From the NCBI GenBank assembly GCA_937124575.1, contig CAKZKY010000259.1, positions 1 through 33,327 on the forward strand: a DNA stretch of 33,327 nucleotides, read 5' to 3'. The stretch is from an uncultured Pseudomonadota bacterium. GTDB taxonomy: Bacteria > Desulfobacterota > BSN033 > UBA1163. Positions 16,207 to 24,534 of this stretch are shown here, in pieces. Below the pieces are notes generated by a model. The model saw only the letters and a program-made list of their open reading frames with translations. It made no database searches and was not told the DNA's origin. Position 1 is the first letter of the stretch; each line of letters opens with the position of its first letter. Made by a program: the position numbers and the translations under genes.

Positions 16207-16257
16207 CCCAAATCTCGATTTAGTAAAGGGACCTCCATTTCGAAATCGGGTTTTGGG
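16207..16257. repeat. Imperfect inverted repeat upstream of miaA
   Basis: The 15-base arms at 16207-16221 and 16243-16257 match at 13 of 15 positions and enclose 21 bases. It is in the divergent gap between miaA and the GAF-Fis gene; either operator or hairpin repeat is possible. Confidence 0.4.
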
Positions 16258-16412
16258 TTCCCGACATAAAAGGAGAAGGTAGTTCAGAACTGGATCCAAA
16301 ATCTTCTTGAAATCTGATCCTGCATTGTTTAAATTATACGAGTAATCTCACATCCGGAAACCTGTTGAATCCCTTGACTCATTCTTATAAATCTTCTAAC
16401 AGGGAGCCAGCA

Positions 16413-17222
16413 ATGTTATCTTCTTATACCAACCCAAGGACCAATCCCGAATTAAAAAGCCTATACGAAATCTCCTTGCTCCAGCCCCAGCCAAAACTCC
16501 AGGACTATTTTCTTAGGGTGATGACCACACTCGCCGAATATTTTTCCGTGAATTACGGAGCGATTATCCTTCGGGATGACAAGAGGGATTCGCTCCATGT
16601 GGAAGCCCTTTATGGAATAGAGATGGAAAAACATCCCCGTCTCTGTTCCTCCAGAAAGGGAGTGATTGGGGAAGTTCTCCGATCTCGCCAACCCATGCCC
16701 ATTCATGACTTAAACCATGAGCCTCTCTATGAGGAAACCCTAAAAAGCCAGAAACAGGCCGAGAAGATTCGGTCTCCACTCCTCTGTATTCCGCTAATCG
16801 CTGAGAGGGAAACGATTGGAGCGTTGAACATCAACCCCCTTTATGGGTCCAAAAATGAGTTTGCTGAAGACTTTCATTTTCTGGCTGTCCTTTCTGCGAT
16901 TCTCTCTCCTATGATCAGAAATTATCATTTCAAAATGGAAGGTTGGCATACCGAATCAAATCCGTCAAAATTGAAAACCGCAATGTTAGAGGAAATTCTT
17001 AAGGAGCGGTTGACAGAGATGTTGAACCGGATTGACCCTTACGTCGAGTTAAAGAGCAAAACAGGTCTTCTTGGCGACATCATCTCACTGGTAGAGAAAA
17101 TTATGATCAAATCCGCTCTCGAAAAAGTGGGCGATGTTCAGACCTTAGCAGCCCAACTGCTGGGGATCAATCGCAACACCCTTCGAACAAAGATGAAAGA
17201 GTATAAGATTAAATCACGCTGA
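16413..17222 (+). CDS. GAF-domain regulator with Fis-type DNA-binding helix, no AAA+ domain
   Basis: This is a 269-residue transcription regulator. A GAF sensor domain spans about residues 20-175 (YGAIILRD, RKGVIGEVLRSRQPMPIHDL, SPLLCIPLI, IGALNINPLY). A linker follows, and a Fis-type helix-turn-helix lies at the C-terminus (ALEKVGDVQTLAAQLLGINRNTLRTKM). The GAF domain and the Fis helix resemble those of NifA-type activators, but the central AAA+ sigma54-activating domain is absent. It therefore cannot act as a normal sigma54 enhancer-binding protein. The ATG at 16413 is chosen for AGGGAG six bases upstream; the frame is open to a TTG at 16365. It is followed after 133 bases by the QueG-like gene. 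Confidence 0.85.
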   Translation: MLSSYTNPRTNPELKSLYEISLLQPQPKLQDYFLRVMTTLAEYFSVNYGAIILRDDKRDSLHVEALYGIEMEKHPRLCSSRKGVIGEVLRSRQPMPIHDLNHEPLYEETLKSQKQAEKIRSPLLCIPLIAERETIGALNINPLYGSKNEFAEDFHFLAVLSAILSPMIRNYHFKMEGWHTESNPSKLKTAMLEEILKERLTEMLNRIDPYVELKSKTGLLGDIISLVEKIMIKSALEKVGDVQTLAAQLLGINRNTLRTKMKEYKIKSR

Positions 17223-17355
17223 TTCCATTGCGGAACGAAGATTGCCGATTACGGAATTAAATTCCAAAATCCCTGTCTTCGGCAGCTCAGCCTGTTCCAA
17301 AATCCGAACGGAAAATTCCCTTGCAATCATTCCATTAAAAAGTCAGAATTTAAAT
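17223..17355. repeat. Intergenic word-type repeat with a perfect palindrome
   Basis: GGAATT (17253-17258) and AATTCC (17260-17265) form a perfect palindrome. Variants of the words GGAAT, CCAAAAT and CCGAA recur on both strands through the gap. The frame of the following gene is open through it, but the translated residues look non-coding. Confidence 0.4.
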
Positions 17356-18033
17356 ATGAGCAACCCAAAAGAAAACGTCGATTCGCTAAGGAACGTATGC
17401 TTTCAGTGGGGCGCCTCTCTCTTTGGGGTAGCCGATTTGAATCGATTAAACAGAGAGACTATCCTTATTCCTCCGGAAACCTTCCGTGGCTTCCCTTTTG
17501 CCATCTCTATTGGATACCATCTATCTGACTCAATTCTTGAAGGCATTGAGGATGCTCCTACCCCTCTTTACTTCCATCATTATCAGCGGGTCAACATTCT
17601 CCTCGATACGATCGGCCTCCTCCTCTCTTCGGCCATTCAGGGAAAAAGATCTCAGGCTCTGCCCATTGCAGCCTCACAGATCATTGACTGGAAGAATCAG
17701 AGGGGTCATCTTTCACACAAACATGTGGCAAGAGCAGCGGGATTGGGATGGATTGGACGGAATAATCTTTTGGTGACCGAACCGTTTGGATCGCGGATTC
17801 GTCTTGTCACTATTCTGACCGATCTCCCTCTCGAAGTCGATTCTCCAATGGAAAAGGACTGCGGTACCTGTCGTGTCTGTATGAAAGTCTGCCCGGCAGG
17901 AGCCATTCAAGAGAGACAAGAGGATTTTGATCACCTTCGATGTTACGAACAATTAAGAGCCTTTTCAAAAACCCTCCATCTCAGCCATAATATCTGTGGC
18001 ATCTGCGTCAAGGCCTGCCGAGGCAAAGGATGA
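17356..18033 (+). CDS. Epoxyqueuosine reductase-like 4Fe-4S protein
   Basis: This 225-residue soluble iron-sulfur protein is related to the corrinoid-dependent epoxyqueuosine reductase QueG and to reductive dehalogenases. The core segment HKHVARAAGLGWIGRNNLL (121-139) is a QueG-type signature. It is followed by a bis-4Fe-4S ferredoxin domain: C169, C172, C175 and C179-P for one cluster, with C196, C214, C217 and C221 for the other. It is much shorter than full QueG (about 350-380 residues) and lacks the C-terminal part, so the activity is uncertain; a ferredoxin-like electron carrier or divergent reductase is possible. ATG 17356 is taken because the frame upstream runs into repeat sequence, though no clear ribosome site precedes it. 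It precedes mnmG. Confidence 0.78.
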   Translation: MSNPKENVDSLRNVCFQWGASLFGVADLNRLNRETILIPPETFRGFPFAISIGYHLSDSILEGIEDAPTPLYFHHYQRVNILLDTIGLLLSSAIQGKRSQALPIAASQIIDWKNQRGHLSHKHVARAAGLGWIGRNNLLVTEPFGSRIRLVTILTDLPLEVDSPMEKDCGTCRVCMKVCPAGAIQERQEDFDHLRCYEQLRAFSKTLHLSHNICGICVKACRGKG

Positions 18034-18047
18034 CATCTTGGAATCGT

Positions 18048-18113
18048 GGAATAGTGGAATGATGATCATTTGCTGGAAAAAGAGGATTTTTCTCTCTTTC
18101 AACCCACTATTCC
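18048..18113. repeat. Inverted repeat between the QueG-like gene and mnmG
   Basis: GGAATAGTGG (18048-18057) and CCACTATTCC (18104-18113) are perfect 10-base arms. Related GGAAT/ATTCC words extend them to about 18038-18131. The loop contains a second A/T-rich inverted segment. There is no T tract typical of a terminator. Confidence 0.55.
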
Positions 18114-18164
18114 AACATTCCCGTTTTCCAATATCCCATGACTACAACGGGGGGCAACACGCCA

Positions 18165-20051
18165 ATGGACAGACATTCTATCCGCTCATCAAGAGATTAT
18201 GATGTGATCGTGGTAGGTGGCGGTCATGCCGGCATTGAAGCCTCTCTGGCTTGCGCCCGAATGGGCCATGCCACTCTTCTCATCACTCAGAAAGCCGATC
18301 AAATCGGGTATATGTCCTGCAATCCTGCCATTGGCGGTCTGGCCAAGGGCCATCTGGTGAGAGAGATTGATGCCCTCGGTGGAGAAATGGCCCGCGCCAC
18401 GGATGAGACAGGCATCCAGTTTAAACAGCTCAATACGGGTAAAGGCCCTGCCGTCCGATCCTCCAGAGCTCAGGTGGACCGCCAGGCCTACCGGCTCAGA
18501 ATGAAAACAGCGGTGGAGTGCCAGGCAAACCTTTCTGCCCAAGAGGCAACTGCCGAAAAGATCCTCGTGGATGGAGATCGAGTTATCGGGGTGGCGACCG
18601 ATTCAAGTGAAACCTTCTATGGGAAGGCCCTGGTTCTTGCCCCGGGAACCTTTCTTAATGGCCTCATCCATATTGGCCTGACCCATTTCCCTTCAGGCAG
18701 AATGGGCGATCCTCCTTCCATTGGCCTTTCCGACTCAATTAGAGATTTGGGATTTCGAATGGGAAGGCTGAAGACTGGCACTACTCCAAGGTTGGATGCT
18801 CGTACGATCAACTTCTCCCACCTTACTCCTCAATATGGAGACGAACCACCGGTTCCCTTCTCCTTTTCAACAGCTAAGATTGAAACAGACCAAATCCCCT
18901 GCTACATCACCTATACTAATCCGACCACTCACGAAATTATTAAAAGCGGCCTCGACCGTTCCCCTCTATTCTGTGGGGTGATCAAAGGAATCGGGCCACG
19001 ATACTGCCCTTCGATTGAGGATAAAGTGGTTCGTTTTGCCGATAAGAAGAGACATCAGATCTTTCTCGAACCGGATGGAAGAAATACCAATGAGGTCTAC
19101 CCAAACGGTATTTCCACCAGCCTTCCGCTCGATATTCAGATGCGCATGCTTCGATCCATTGAGGGTTTGGAAGAAGTAGAGATCATCAGACCGGGTTATG
19201 CCATCGAGTACGATTTTGTTGACCCAACCGAACTCCGCCCTTCTCTTGAAACGAAAAAGGTCAGCGGCCTCTTTCTGGCTGGCCAGATCAACGGCACTTC
19301 TGGCTATGAAGAAGCCGCTGCCCAGGGATTGATTGCAGGGATCAATGCTGCGCTCTCCATACAAGGAAAACAGCCCCTGATCTTGAAACGTTCCGAGGCA
19401 TACATCGGTGTCCTGATTGACGACCTCATTACGAAAGGGACTACCGAACCCTACCGAATGTTCACCTCTCGTGCCGAATACCGCCTCCATCTCCGTGAAG
19501 ATAATGCCGATCTGAGATTAAGGGAGTACGGATATCGAATCGGATTGGTCAAGGAAGATGATTATCGAACCTTTCTGGCGAAAAAATCTGAAATCGAAAA
19601 GGCTCTCTCCAAAATATCAGAATTAAAAATCACTCCCACCAAAGAAAACAATGAGCTCCTCCATCGTTGGGGTTGCACTCCATTAAAAAAGGAGGTTTCC
19701 TGCCGAGAATTATTAAAAAGGCCTGAAATCCATTTTGAACATCTCTCTGAATTTGACCCGAGCCTCAAAGCGATTAAAAAAGAGGCAAGCCAGCAGGTTG
19801 AAATCCAGGTGAAATATGAAGGCTACATCAAAAGGCAGATGGAAATGATTGAACGGTTCAGAAAGTTAGAGGAAGTCACCTTTCCAGAGGATTTTGATTT
19901 TCGTTCGGTGATCGGCCTTTCAACAGAGGTGATGGAAAAACTGATTAAAATAAGACCCCGCTCCCTCGGCCAAGCCTCAAGGATCTCCGGTGTCACGCCA
20001 GCCGCCATCTCCATCCTCACGGTCAACCTGAAGAAACAGGGATATCTATGA
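18165..20051 (+). CDS. mnmG: tRNA uridine-5-carboxymethylaminomethyl modification enzyme MnmG (GidA)
   Basis: This FAD-dependent enzyme, with MnmE, modifies the wobble uridine of several tRNAs. From the chosen start it has 628 residues, against 629 in E. coli. The FAD-binding motif [14 protein letters not shown] is near the N-terminus. It is followed by [60 protein letters not shown], and the C-terminal [17 protein letters not shown] 18165 is preferred because a GGGGGG run lies ten bases before it; ATG 18138 in the same frame has no ribosome site. It is not next to rsmG or parAB, its frequent neighbours. It ends 15 bases from the convergent DUF3786 gene. Confidence 0.95.
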   Translation: MDRHSIRSSRDYDVIVVGGGHAGIEASLACARMGHATLLITQKADQIGYMSCNPAIGGLAKGHLVREIDALGGEMARATDETGIQFKQLNTGKGPAVRSSRAQVDRQAYRLRMKTAVECQANLSAQEATAEKILVDGDRVIGVATDSSETFYGKALVLAPGTFLNGLIHIGLTHFPSGRMGDPPSIGLSDSIRDLGFRMGRLKTGTTPRLDARTINFSHLTPQYGDEPPVPFSFSTAKIETDQIPCYITYTNPTTHEIIKSGLDRSPLFCGVIKGIGPRYCPSIEDKVVRFADKKRHQIFLEPDGRNTNEVYPNGISTSLPLDIQMRMLRSIEGLEEVEIIRPGYAIEYDFVDPTELRPSLETKKVSGLFLAGQINGTSGYEEAAAQGLIAGINAALSIQGKQPLILKRSEAYIGVLIDDLITKGTTEPYRMFTSRAEYRLHLREDNADLRLREYGYRIGLVKEDDYRTFLAKKSEIEKALSKISELKITPTKENNELLHRWGCTPLKKEVSCRELLKRPEIHFEHLSEFDPSLKAIKKEASQQVEIQVKYEGYIKRQMEMIERFRKLEEVTFPEDFDFRSVIGLSTEVMEKLIKIRPRSLGQASRISGVTPAAISILTVNLKKQGYL

Positions 20052-20066
20052 GTTTCGATTTGAGCT

Positions 20067-20675
20067 CTAAAATTCTGTAACCAACTGAATAACCTTCTTG
20101 GCAGTGTATTCCGCGGTATCGGCCAATCCGGCTACAGGTATGAAACGGTCTGCATTCGAGGCAAAGAGGCAGGTGACCGAAGCAGGAAACTCCTCATCGG
20201 CCCGATTAAAAATATAGTAGAGAGGAATACGTGGCAAGGAGTAGATTGTAAAAGAGAAATCACATCTTCGGGCATCCTTGTTCGGATGTCCGGAAAAGCG
20301 GTAGATGATCTCTTCCTGATGTCTCTGGATCGCTTCGACATAAGGAATAAGCGCTTTTTCAGCATTCGTGGTAAATGCTCCTTGATAGCCCATGCCTCCT
20401 GGAAATTGTTTAAAGGCTTTCAACGGTTGCAGCTGAACCATCTCATTCGTAACAAAACTCGCATACATGGCGATGAGGACCCCCTCGGGTCCGCTCATCA
20501 TCTGACTATCCAGAATAATCTGATCCGGATGAAGCTCACATTGTCCACCAAAAGCCTGAAAGTGAAAACAACCTCCCCCATACCTGGCAGGAAGTGCCAC
20601 TTCCAGTTCATCAAGAGGACGAGACCAGGCTTTTCTCAGATACCCTTTCTGAATGTCGAGAAAATTTTGAGACAT
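20067..20675 (-). CDS. DUF3786-family protein
   Basis: This is a 202-residue soluble protein matching the DUF3786 family (PF12654) as I remember it. Segments RYGGGCFHFQAFGGQCELHP, GPEGVLIAMYAS, FPGGMGYQGAFT, and SLPRIPLYYIFNRADEEFPA are characteristic. The function is unknown; the family is found mainly in anaerobes with many corrinoid and iron-sulfur enzymes. It starts six bases after the stop codon of the zinc dehydrogenase on the same strand, so the two are surely one transcript. No signal peptide or membrane segment is seen. The start is ATG 20675. Confidence 0.8.
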   Translation of the reverse strand: MSQNFLDIQKGYLRKAWSRPLDELEVALPARYGGGCFHFQAFGGQCELHPDQIILDSQMMSGPEGVLIAMYASFVTNEMVQLQPLKAFKQFPGGMGYQGAFTTNAEKALIPYVEAIQRHQEEIIYRFSGHPNKDARRCDFSFTIYSLPRIPLYYIFNRADEEFPASVTCLFASNADRFIPVAGLADTAEYTAKKVIQLVTEF

Positions 20676-20681
20676 CGAAGT

Positions 20682-21707
20682 TCATCGCTGGGGTTCGATG
20701 ATCACCTTGATCGATTCTTTGGCTTCTGCAACCAACTGAAATCCGAGTCCTGTTTTAGCCAAAGGAAGACGATGGGTGATCATTTTTTGAAGTGGAAGAC
20801 GATGAATTTGAATCAAGTTGATCGCCTGAAGAATATCGCTGGGAGCTCCTCCATAGGTGGTCAATAGACTGATCCCATCATTCCAGAAATTAAAAAATGG
20901 AAATACAAAATTGAGATCCGGCTCAAGGGGTGCAAAACAGAGGACAGTTCCACCCCGTTCGACAGATTGCAAAGCCTGAAGATAGGCCGAAATGGCTCCT
21001 GCACAGACGATGACGAGATCAGCCAATCGGCCTTGGTTGATTTCACGAATCGCTTCGGGATCAGCATCTTTGGCAAGGATCGCTTCATCTGCCCCGAAGT
21101 TTTTAGCAGCCCTTATGCGAAATTCGTTGATGTCGGAGGCAATGATTCTCCTGGATCCTGAAACACGGGCCAGCGCAATGTGTAGGAGACCAGAAATACC
21201 GCTTCCGATCACGAAGACGCTCTGTCCAGACATGAGCTTGGCCAATCTCTGGCCTCGAATAACGCAGGCCAAGGGTTCGATAAAGACCCCTTCTTCAAAT
21301 GAGATCTCTTGGGACAGTACGAATGTCCCACGGTCCACATTGATCTTTGGGATACGGATATATTCCGCAAAACCTCCTGGATCCAAGTTGGTCGTCCGGA
21401 GCGTATCGCAGACTGTATGATGACCATTCAGGCAGTAATAGCATGTGTTGCAGGGAACATGATGGGAGACAAAGACCCGATCGCCGATCTTAAAATTTTC
21501 AACTCCCTTACCCACTTCAACGATCTCTCCTGCAATCTCATGTCCGAGCACCCGGGGCGCCTTCTTGATCCGGTACCACTCCATCACATCACTGCCACAG
21601 ATCCCGCTGGCAACCACCTTGACCAACAATTCCCCTGCTCCTATTGGAGGGGTAGGATATTCCTCCAATCGAACATCCCGGTTGCTGTAATACATGGCCA
21701 CACGCAT
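20682..21707 (-). CDS. Zinc-dependent medium-chain dehydrogenase (MDR family)
   Basis: This 341-residue NAD(P)-dependent alcohol or polyol dehydrogenase belongs to the threonine/sorbitol dehydrogenase type. The catalytic zinc site is C37 (GICGSD) with H56-E57 (GHE). The structural zinc site is C86, C89, C92 and C100. The Rossmann motif is VIGSGISGLLHI, and SDINEFR follows the second strand, suggesting NAD. The substrate cannot be told; the first substrate-loop segment, VMEWYRIKKAPRVLGHE, resembles the threonine/sorbitol dehydrogenase-like group of anaerobes. It is co-transcribed with the DUF3786 gene. Its start (21707) faces the alpha/beta hydrolase gene across a 209-base divergent gap. Confidence 0.88.
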   Translation of the reverse strand: MRVAMYYSNRDVRLEEYPTPPIGAGELLVKVVASGICGSDVMEWYRIKKAPRVLGHEIAGEIVEVGKGVENFKIGDRVFVSHHVPCNTCYYCLNGHHTVCDTLRTTNLDPGGFAEYIRIPKINVDRGTFVLSQEISFEEGVFIEPLACVIRGQRLAKLMSGQSVFVIGSGISGLLHIALARVSGSRRIIASDINEFRIRAAKNFGADEAILAKDADPEAIREINQGRLADLVIVCAGAISAYLQALQSVERGGTVLCFAPLEPDLNFVFPFFNFWNDGISLLTTYGGAPSDILQAINLIQIHRLPLQKMITHRLPLAKTGLGFQLVAEAKESIKVIIEPQR

Positions 21708-21862
21708 CGTCTTTTTCCACCCCTTCCATCCATTTCAATGGAATTACATTAAGGGTTAACATACGAACTTCGTTTCAGTCAAATCTTAAGGTTTTTGAAA
21801 AAAGCCAGAAATCTCTAATCAGGGAGCGAAAAGCAGTTTTTCAGAGCTCTCATCCTTTTCCA

Positions 21863-21890
21863 TTGACAATCCCCTACCCATCATTAAAAT
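21863..21890 (+). promoter_or_regulatory. Sigma70-like promoter of the hydrolase-radical SAM pair
   Basis: A perfect TTGACA (21863-21868) is followed after 16 bases by TAAAAT (21885-21890). An AGGAAGG ribosome site precedes the ATG at 21917, giving a leader of about 20 bases. I see no clear structure elsewhere in the 21708-21862 gap. Confidence 0.55.
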
Positions 21891-21916
21891 GGAGGAAGAT
21901 CATAGGAAGGTAAAAT

Positions 21917-22720
21917 ATGTTAATAGACTATTCCGCTCTTGACCACCCTCTTCTGTTAAACTTTATCTTTTACCCAAGAAGGGATCACACCCCCTGCCCT
22001 TCCAATGCCTTTGACCTCTCCGTCAAAGTTGAGGAAGAGGTTCAAATCTCTTGTCGTTTCTATATGGAACATCCCAGAGGGCCTTCGATTCTCTTCTTCC
22101 ATGGGAATGGCGAGGTTGTGAGTGATTATGATGAGATGGCCCCCTTTTACCACCGAAGAGGAATCAACCTCGTGGTCTCCGATTATCGGGGTTATGGAAA
22201 GAGCTCAGGATTTCCAACCCTCACCTCCCTCTATCACGATGCTCCTTTAATCTTTCAAGGAGTCAAAGATGAACTCATCCAAAGAGGGTTTAGGTCTGAT
22301 CTCTGGGTGATGGGAAGGTCCTTAGGAAGTCTATCTGCCCTCGAAATAGGACGTCACTTTCAGAAAGAACTGAAAGGATTGATTATCGAAAGCGGTTTTC
22401 ATTGTGTGACAAGGATCTTGACCCATTTTGGATATCCACTCAATCTCAATATATCCAGGATCGATCAAGAAAGCCTGAAAAGGATAGGTGAGATTTTCCT
22501 GCCGACGCTCATCATCCATGGTGATCGAGACCAAATTGTCCCGATTGAAAATGGCCAAACGATTTTTCAGTCTATTCAATCGGAGGATAAAGAGTTTCTC
22601 ATCATCCCTAAAGCAAACCATAACGATATCTTTTGGGTAGGTCGCGAGAAATATCTGGAGGCCGTCCAAAAATTTATTGAACGAACCGATCAGCCCCTTA
22701 CAACACGGCACACGCCATGA
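21917..22720 (+). CDS. Alpha/beta-fold hydrolase
   Basis: This is a 267-residue serine hydrolase of the alpha/beta fold. The oxyanion region is FHGNGE (61-66). The nucleophile is S135 in GRSLGS, the acid is probably D205 in HGDRDQIVP, and the base is H235 in KANHND, so the catalytic triad is complete. SDYRGYGKSSG (88-98) is typical of the ABHD13/ABHD17-like or FrsA-like esterase and peptidase group. There is no signal peptide, so it is likely cytosolic. Its stop overlaps the next start by ATGA (22717-22720), so it is translationally coupled to the radical SAM gene. The substrate is unknown. Confidence 0.85.
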   Translation: MLIDYSALDHPLLLNFIFYPRRDHTPCPSNAFDLSVKVEEEVQISCRFYMEHPRGPSILFFHGNGEVVSDYDEMAPFYHRRGINLVVSDYRGYGKSSGFPTLTSLYHDAPLIFQGVKDELIQRGFRSDLWVMGRSLGSLSALEIGRHFQKELKGLIIESGFHCVTRILTHFGYPLNLNISRIDQESLKRIGEIFLPTLIIHGDRDQIVPIENGQTIFQSIQSEDKEFLIIPKANHNDIFWVGREKYLEAVQKFIERTDQPLTTRHTP

Positions 22721-24534
22721 AAGCCCTCCTTCTCCAGCTTCCCATCCAGGATCATGACTACTTCTGCAGTCGAGAACATGTGCCCTTGGCTCCTGCCTAC
22801 CTACAAGCGATGGGAAGAGCTAAAGGATTCGATGTGGAACTTCTTCCCAAAGAACTCATGCGCTATGGGAATGATCAGGCCATTCTTCAATTTCTTAAAG
22901 AGGCGAAGCCAGACCTGATTGGAATGAGCTGTTACCTCTGGAATATGGAGCGGAGCCTCTTTTTGGGAAGGGAGATTAAAGCGATCTTCCCTCAATGTCG
23001 TGTCATATTGGGCGGACCTGAGATTATACCTTCGAATGATTTTCTCCTTCAGTGCCCGGATTTTGACATCGGTGTGGTTGGAGAAGGTGAAACCCTCTGG
23101 CTTCAACTGTTACAGGCCTTTCCTGAAATTCCGAAGCTTCCCAATCTGATCCTCCTGGATAAAAGAGGTCAATGGTCTTTCAAAAAAGGAGAGACCCCTT
23201 CTCTCTCCTTAGGAGATCTTCCTTCCCCTTACTTGATGGGTTATCTCGATTCCCAGATCGAAGAGGTTCTTTATCTGGAAACCCTCAGGGGATGTCCACG
23301 ACGCTGCTCTTACTGTAATTACCATAAACAGTTTCCTAAGGTTCGACTCTTTCCCATGGATCGGATTTTAAGCGAGGTGAGACGGGCCAGAGAAAAAGGG
23401 GTTAAGGAGATCGTCTTTCTCGATCCCTGTTTTACTGAAAGACCTGATCTCGAAATTTTCCTCAAAGAGCTTATCAATATCAATTTCGATAAAGCCATCC
23501 ATTTTCACATAGAAGGAATTGCCGAAAGCATAACTCCACAACTTTCTGAAAAAATGGCAAAGGCAGGCTTTGAGCAGATCGAGGTTGGTCTTCAGAGTCT
23601 GAAACGGAGTACCTTAAAAGCGGTCAATCGTGTTTCTAATCTAAAAAACTTTCTCCAAGGTGTGAAGGCTCTTCAAATGTCAGGAATTGAGGTGATGGTT
23701 GATCTAATTGCAGGACTTCCGGGAGATAGGCTCAGGGATATTCGAGCCTCTCTCGACTGGGTCTTAGACCATGAAGTCTATGATATCCTCATGCTTTATC
23801 CTCTCCACCTCGTTCCTGGCACAAAACTTCGAAACGAAGCGCAAAGCCTCGGGATCTCCTTTTTAGAAAAGCCTCCCTATTTGTTGACCAAAAATCAGGA
23901 AATAACCGCTAAAGAGATGGCCATGGCTTTTCAGTATTATTCCGACCGAATGGAGATGGATGCCTCTGCCTTAGAGATTCCCTGGGGTTTCCGGCCTGGG
24001 CAGAAATCCTATTGCTTAGGCCAATTTCAGACCAGAATCGAATGGAAAGTTTCCCATTCGATACCTTCAAACCTCCGTCGTTTAAACCGAAATGGTTATG
24101 CCATCTGTATCTCTCTCTCCGCCTCCGTTCTCAAGGAACCTTCTTCTCTACTCTCCATACTAAAAGAGTACTTAAAGAAAAACCCATTTTCCCTTTTATC
24201 CATTGAAGTTCCCGCTGATTCTCATCCAGTTGATCTTCAGCCCCTTTGGGAGCTGGCTCAAAATCATCACCACTTGATCGATCGGGACTATACGGTGAAT
24301 CACACCCCCATTCGAAGTTTTTTGATTCTCAGCCAAAATAAGGGGCTCATCTGGAAATGGCCTGATCCTCGTGAATCCCAGCCACTCCATCTACCCGATG
24401 GCCAAAAAGTCCCCTTTTATCCTGTCTGCTTAGTAGCTAAAGAGGGAGAAATCCCACCATGGTTTAAGCAGCATCTCAAAGAAAGATTTGCGACTTTACC
24501 AGAAATCCGAAGGTGGGAAGAGCCTGAGGAGTGA
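22717..24534 (+). CDS. B12-binding-type radical SAM protein
   Basis: The protein has 605 residues. Residues 1-145 form a Rossmann-type cobalamin-binding-like domain (DLIGMSCYLWN, RVILGGPEI, IGVVGEGE). The usual DxHxxG cobalamin ligand motif is not evident, as in many such proteins. The radical SAM domain begins with C193, C197 and C200 (RGCPRRCSYCNY), followed by EIVFLDPCF, FEQIEVGLQS and DLIAGLPGD. Roughly residues 400-605 do not resemble any domain I know. The family includes methyltransferases and ring-forming enzymes; the substrate is unknown. It is coupled to the hydrolase upstream. Its stop codon directly abuts the stop of the convergent aldolase gene. Confidence 0.85.
   Translation: MKALLLQLPIQDHDYFCSREHVPLAPAYLQAMGRAKGFDVELLPKELMRYGNDQAILQFLKEAKPDLIGMSCYLWNMERSLFLGREIKAIFPQCRVILGGPEIIPSNDFLLQCPDFDIGVVGEGETLWLQLLQAFPEIPKLPNLILLDKRGQWSFKKGETPSLSLGDLPSPYLMGYLDSQIEEVLYLETLRGCPRRCSYCNYHKQFPKVRLFPMDRILSEVRRAREKGVKEIVFLDPCFTERPDLEIFLKELININFDKAIHFHIEGIAESITPQLSEKMAKAGFEQIEVGLQSLKRSTLKAVNRVSNLKNFLQGVKALQMSGIEVMVDLIAGLPGDRLRDIRASLDWVLDHEVYDILMLYPLHLVPGTKLRNEAQSLGISFLEKPPYLLTKNQEITAKEMAMAFQYYSDRMEMDASALEIPWGFRPGQKSYCLGQFQTRIEWKVSHSIPSNLRRLNRNGYAICISLSASVLKEPSSLLSILKEYLKKNPFSLLSIEVPADSHPVDLQPLWELAQNHHHLIDRDYTVNHTPIRSFLILSQNKGLIWKWPDPRESQPLHLPDGQKVPFYPVCLVAKEGEIPPWFKQHLKERFATLPEIRRWEEPEE

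Noticed and set aside
17242-17355. Upstream extension of the QueG-like protein
   Set aside because: The residues come from a palindromic intergenic repeat and precede the normal family N-terminus.
18189-18542. 117-codon open frame antisense to mnmG, and similar shadows inside purH, glnA and mnmG
   Set aside because: All lie within strongly supported genes on the other strand and show no protein-like features.
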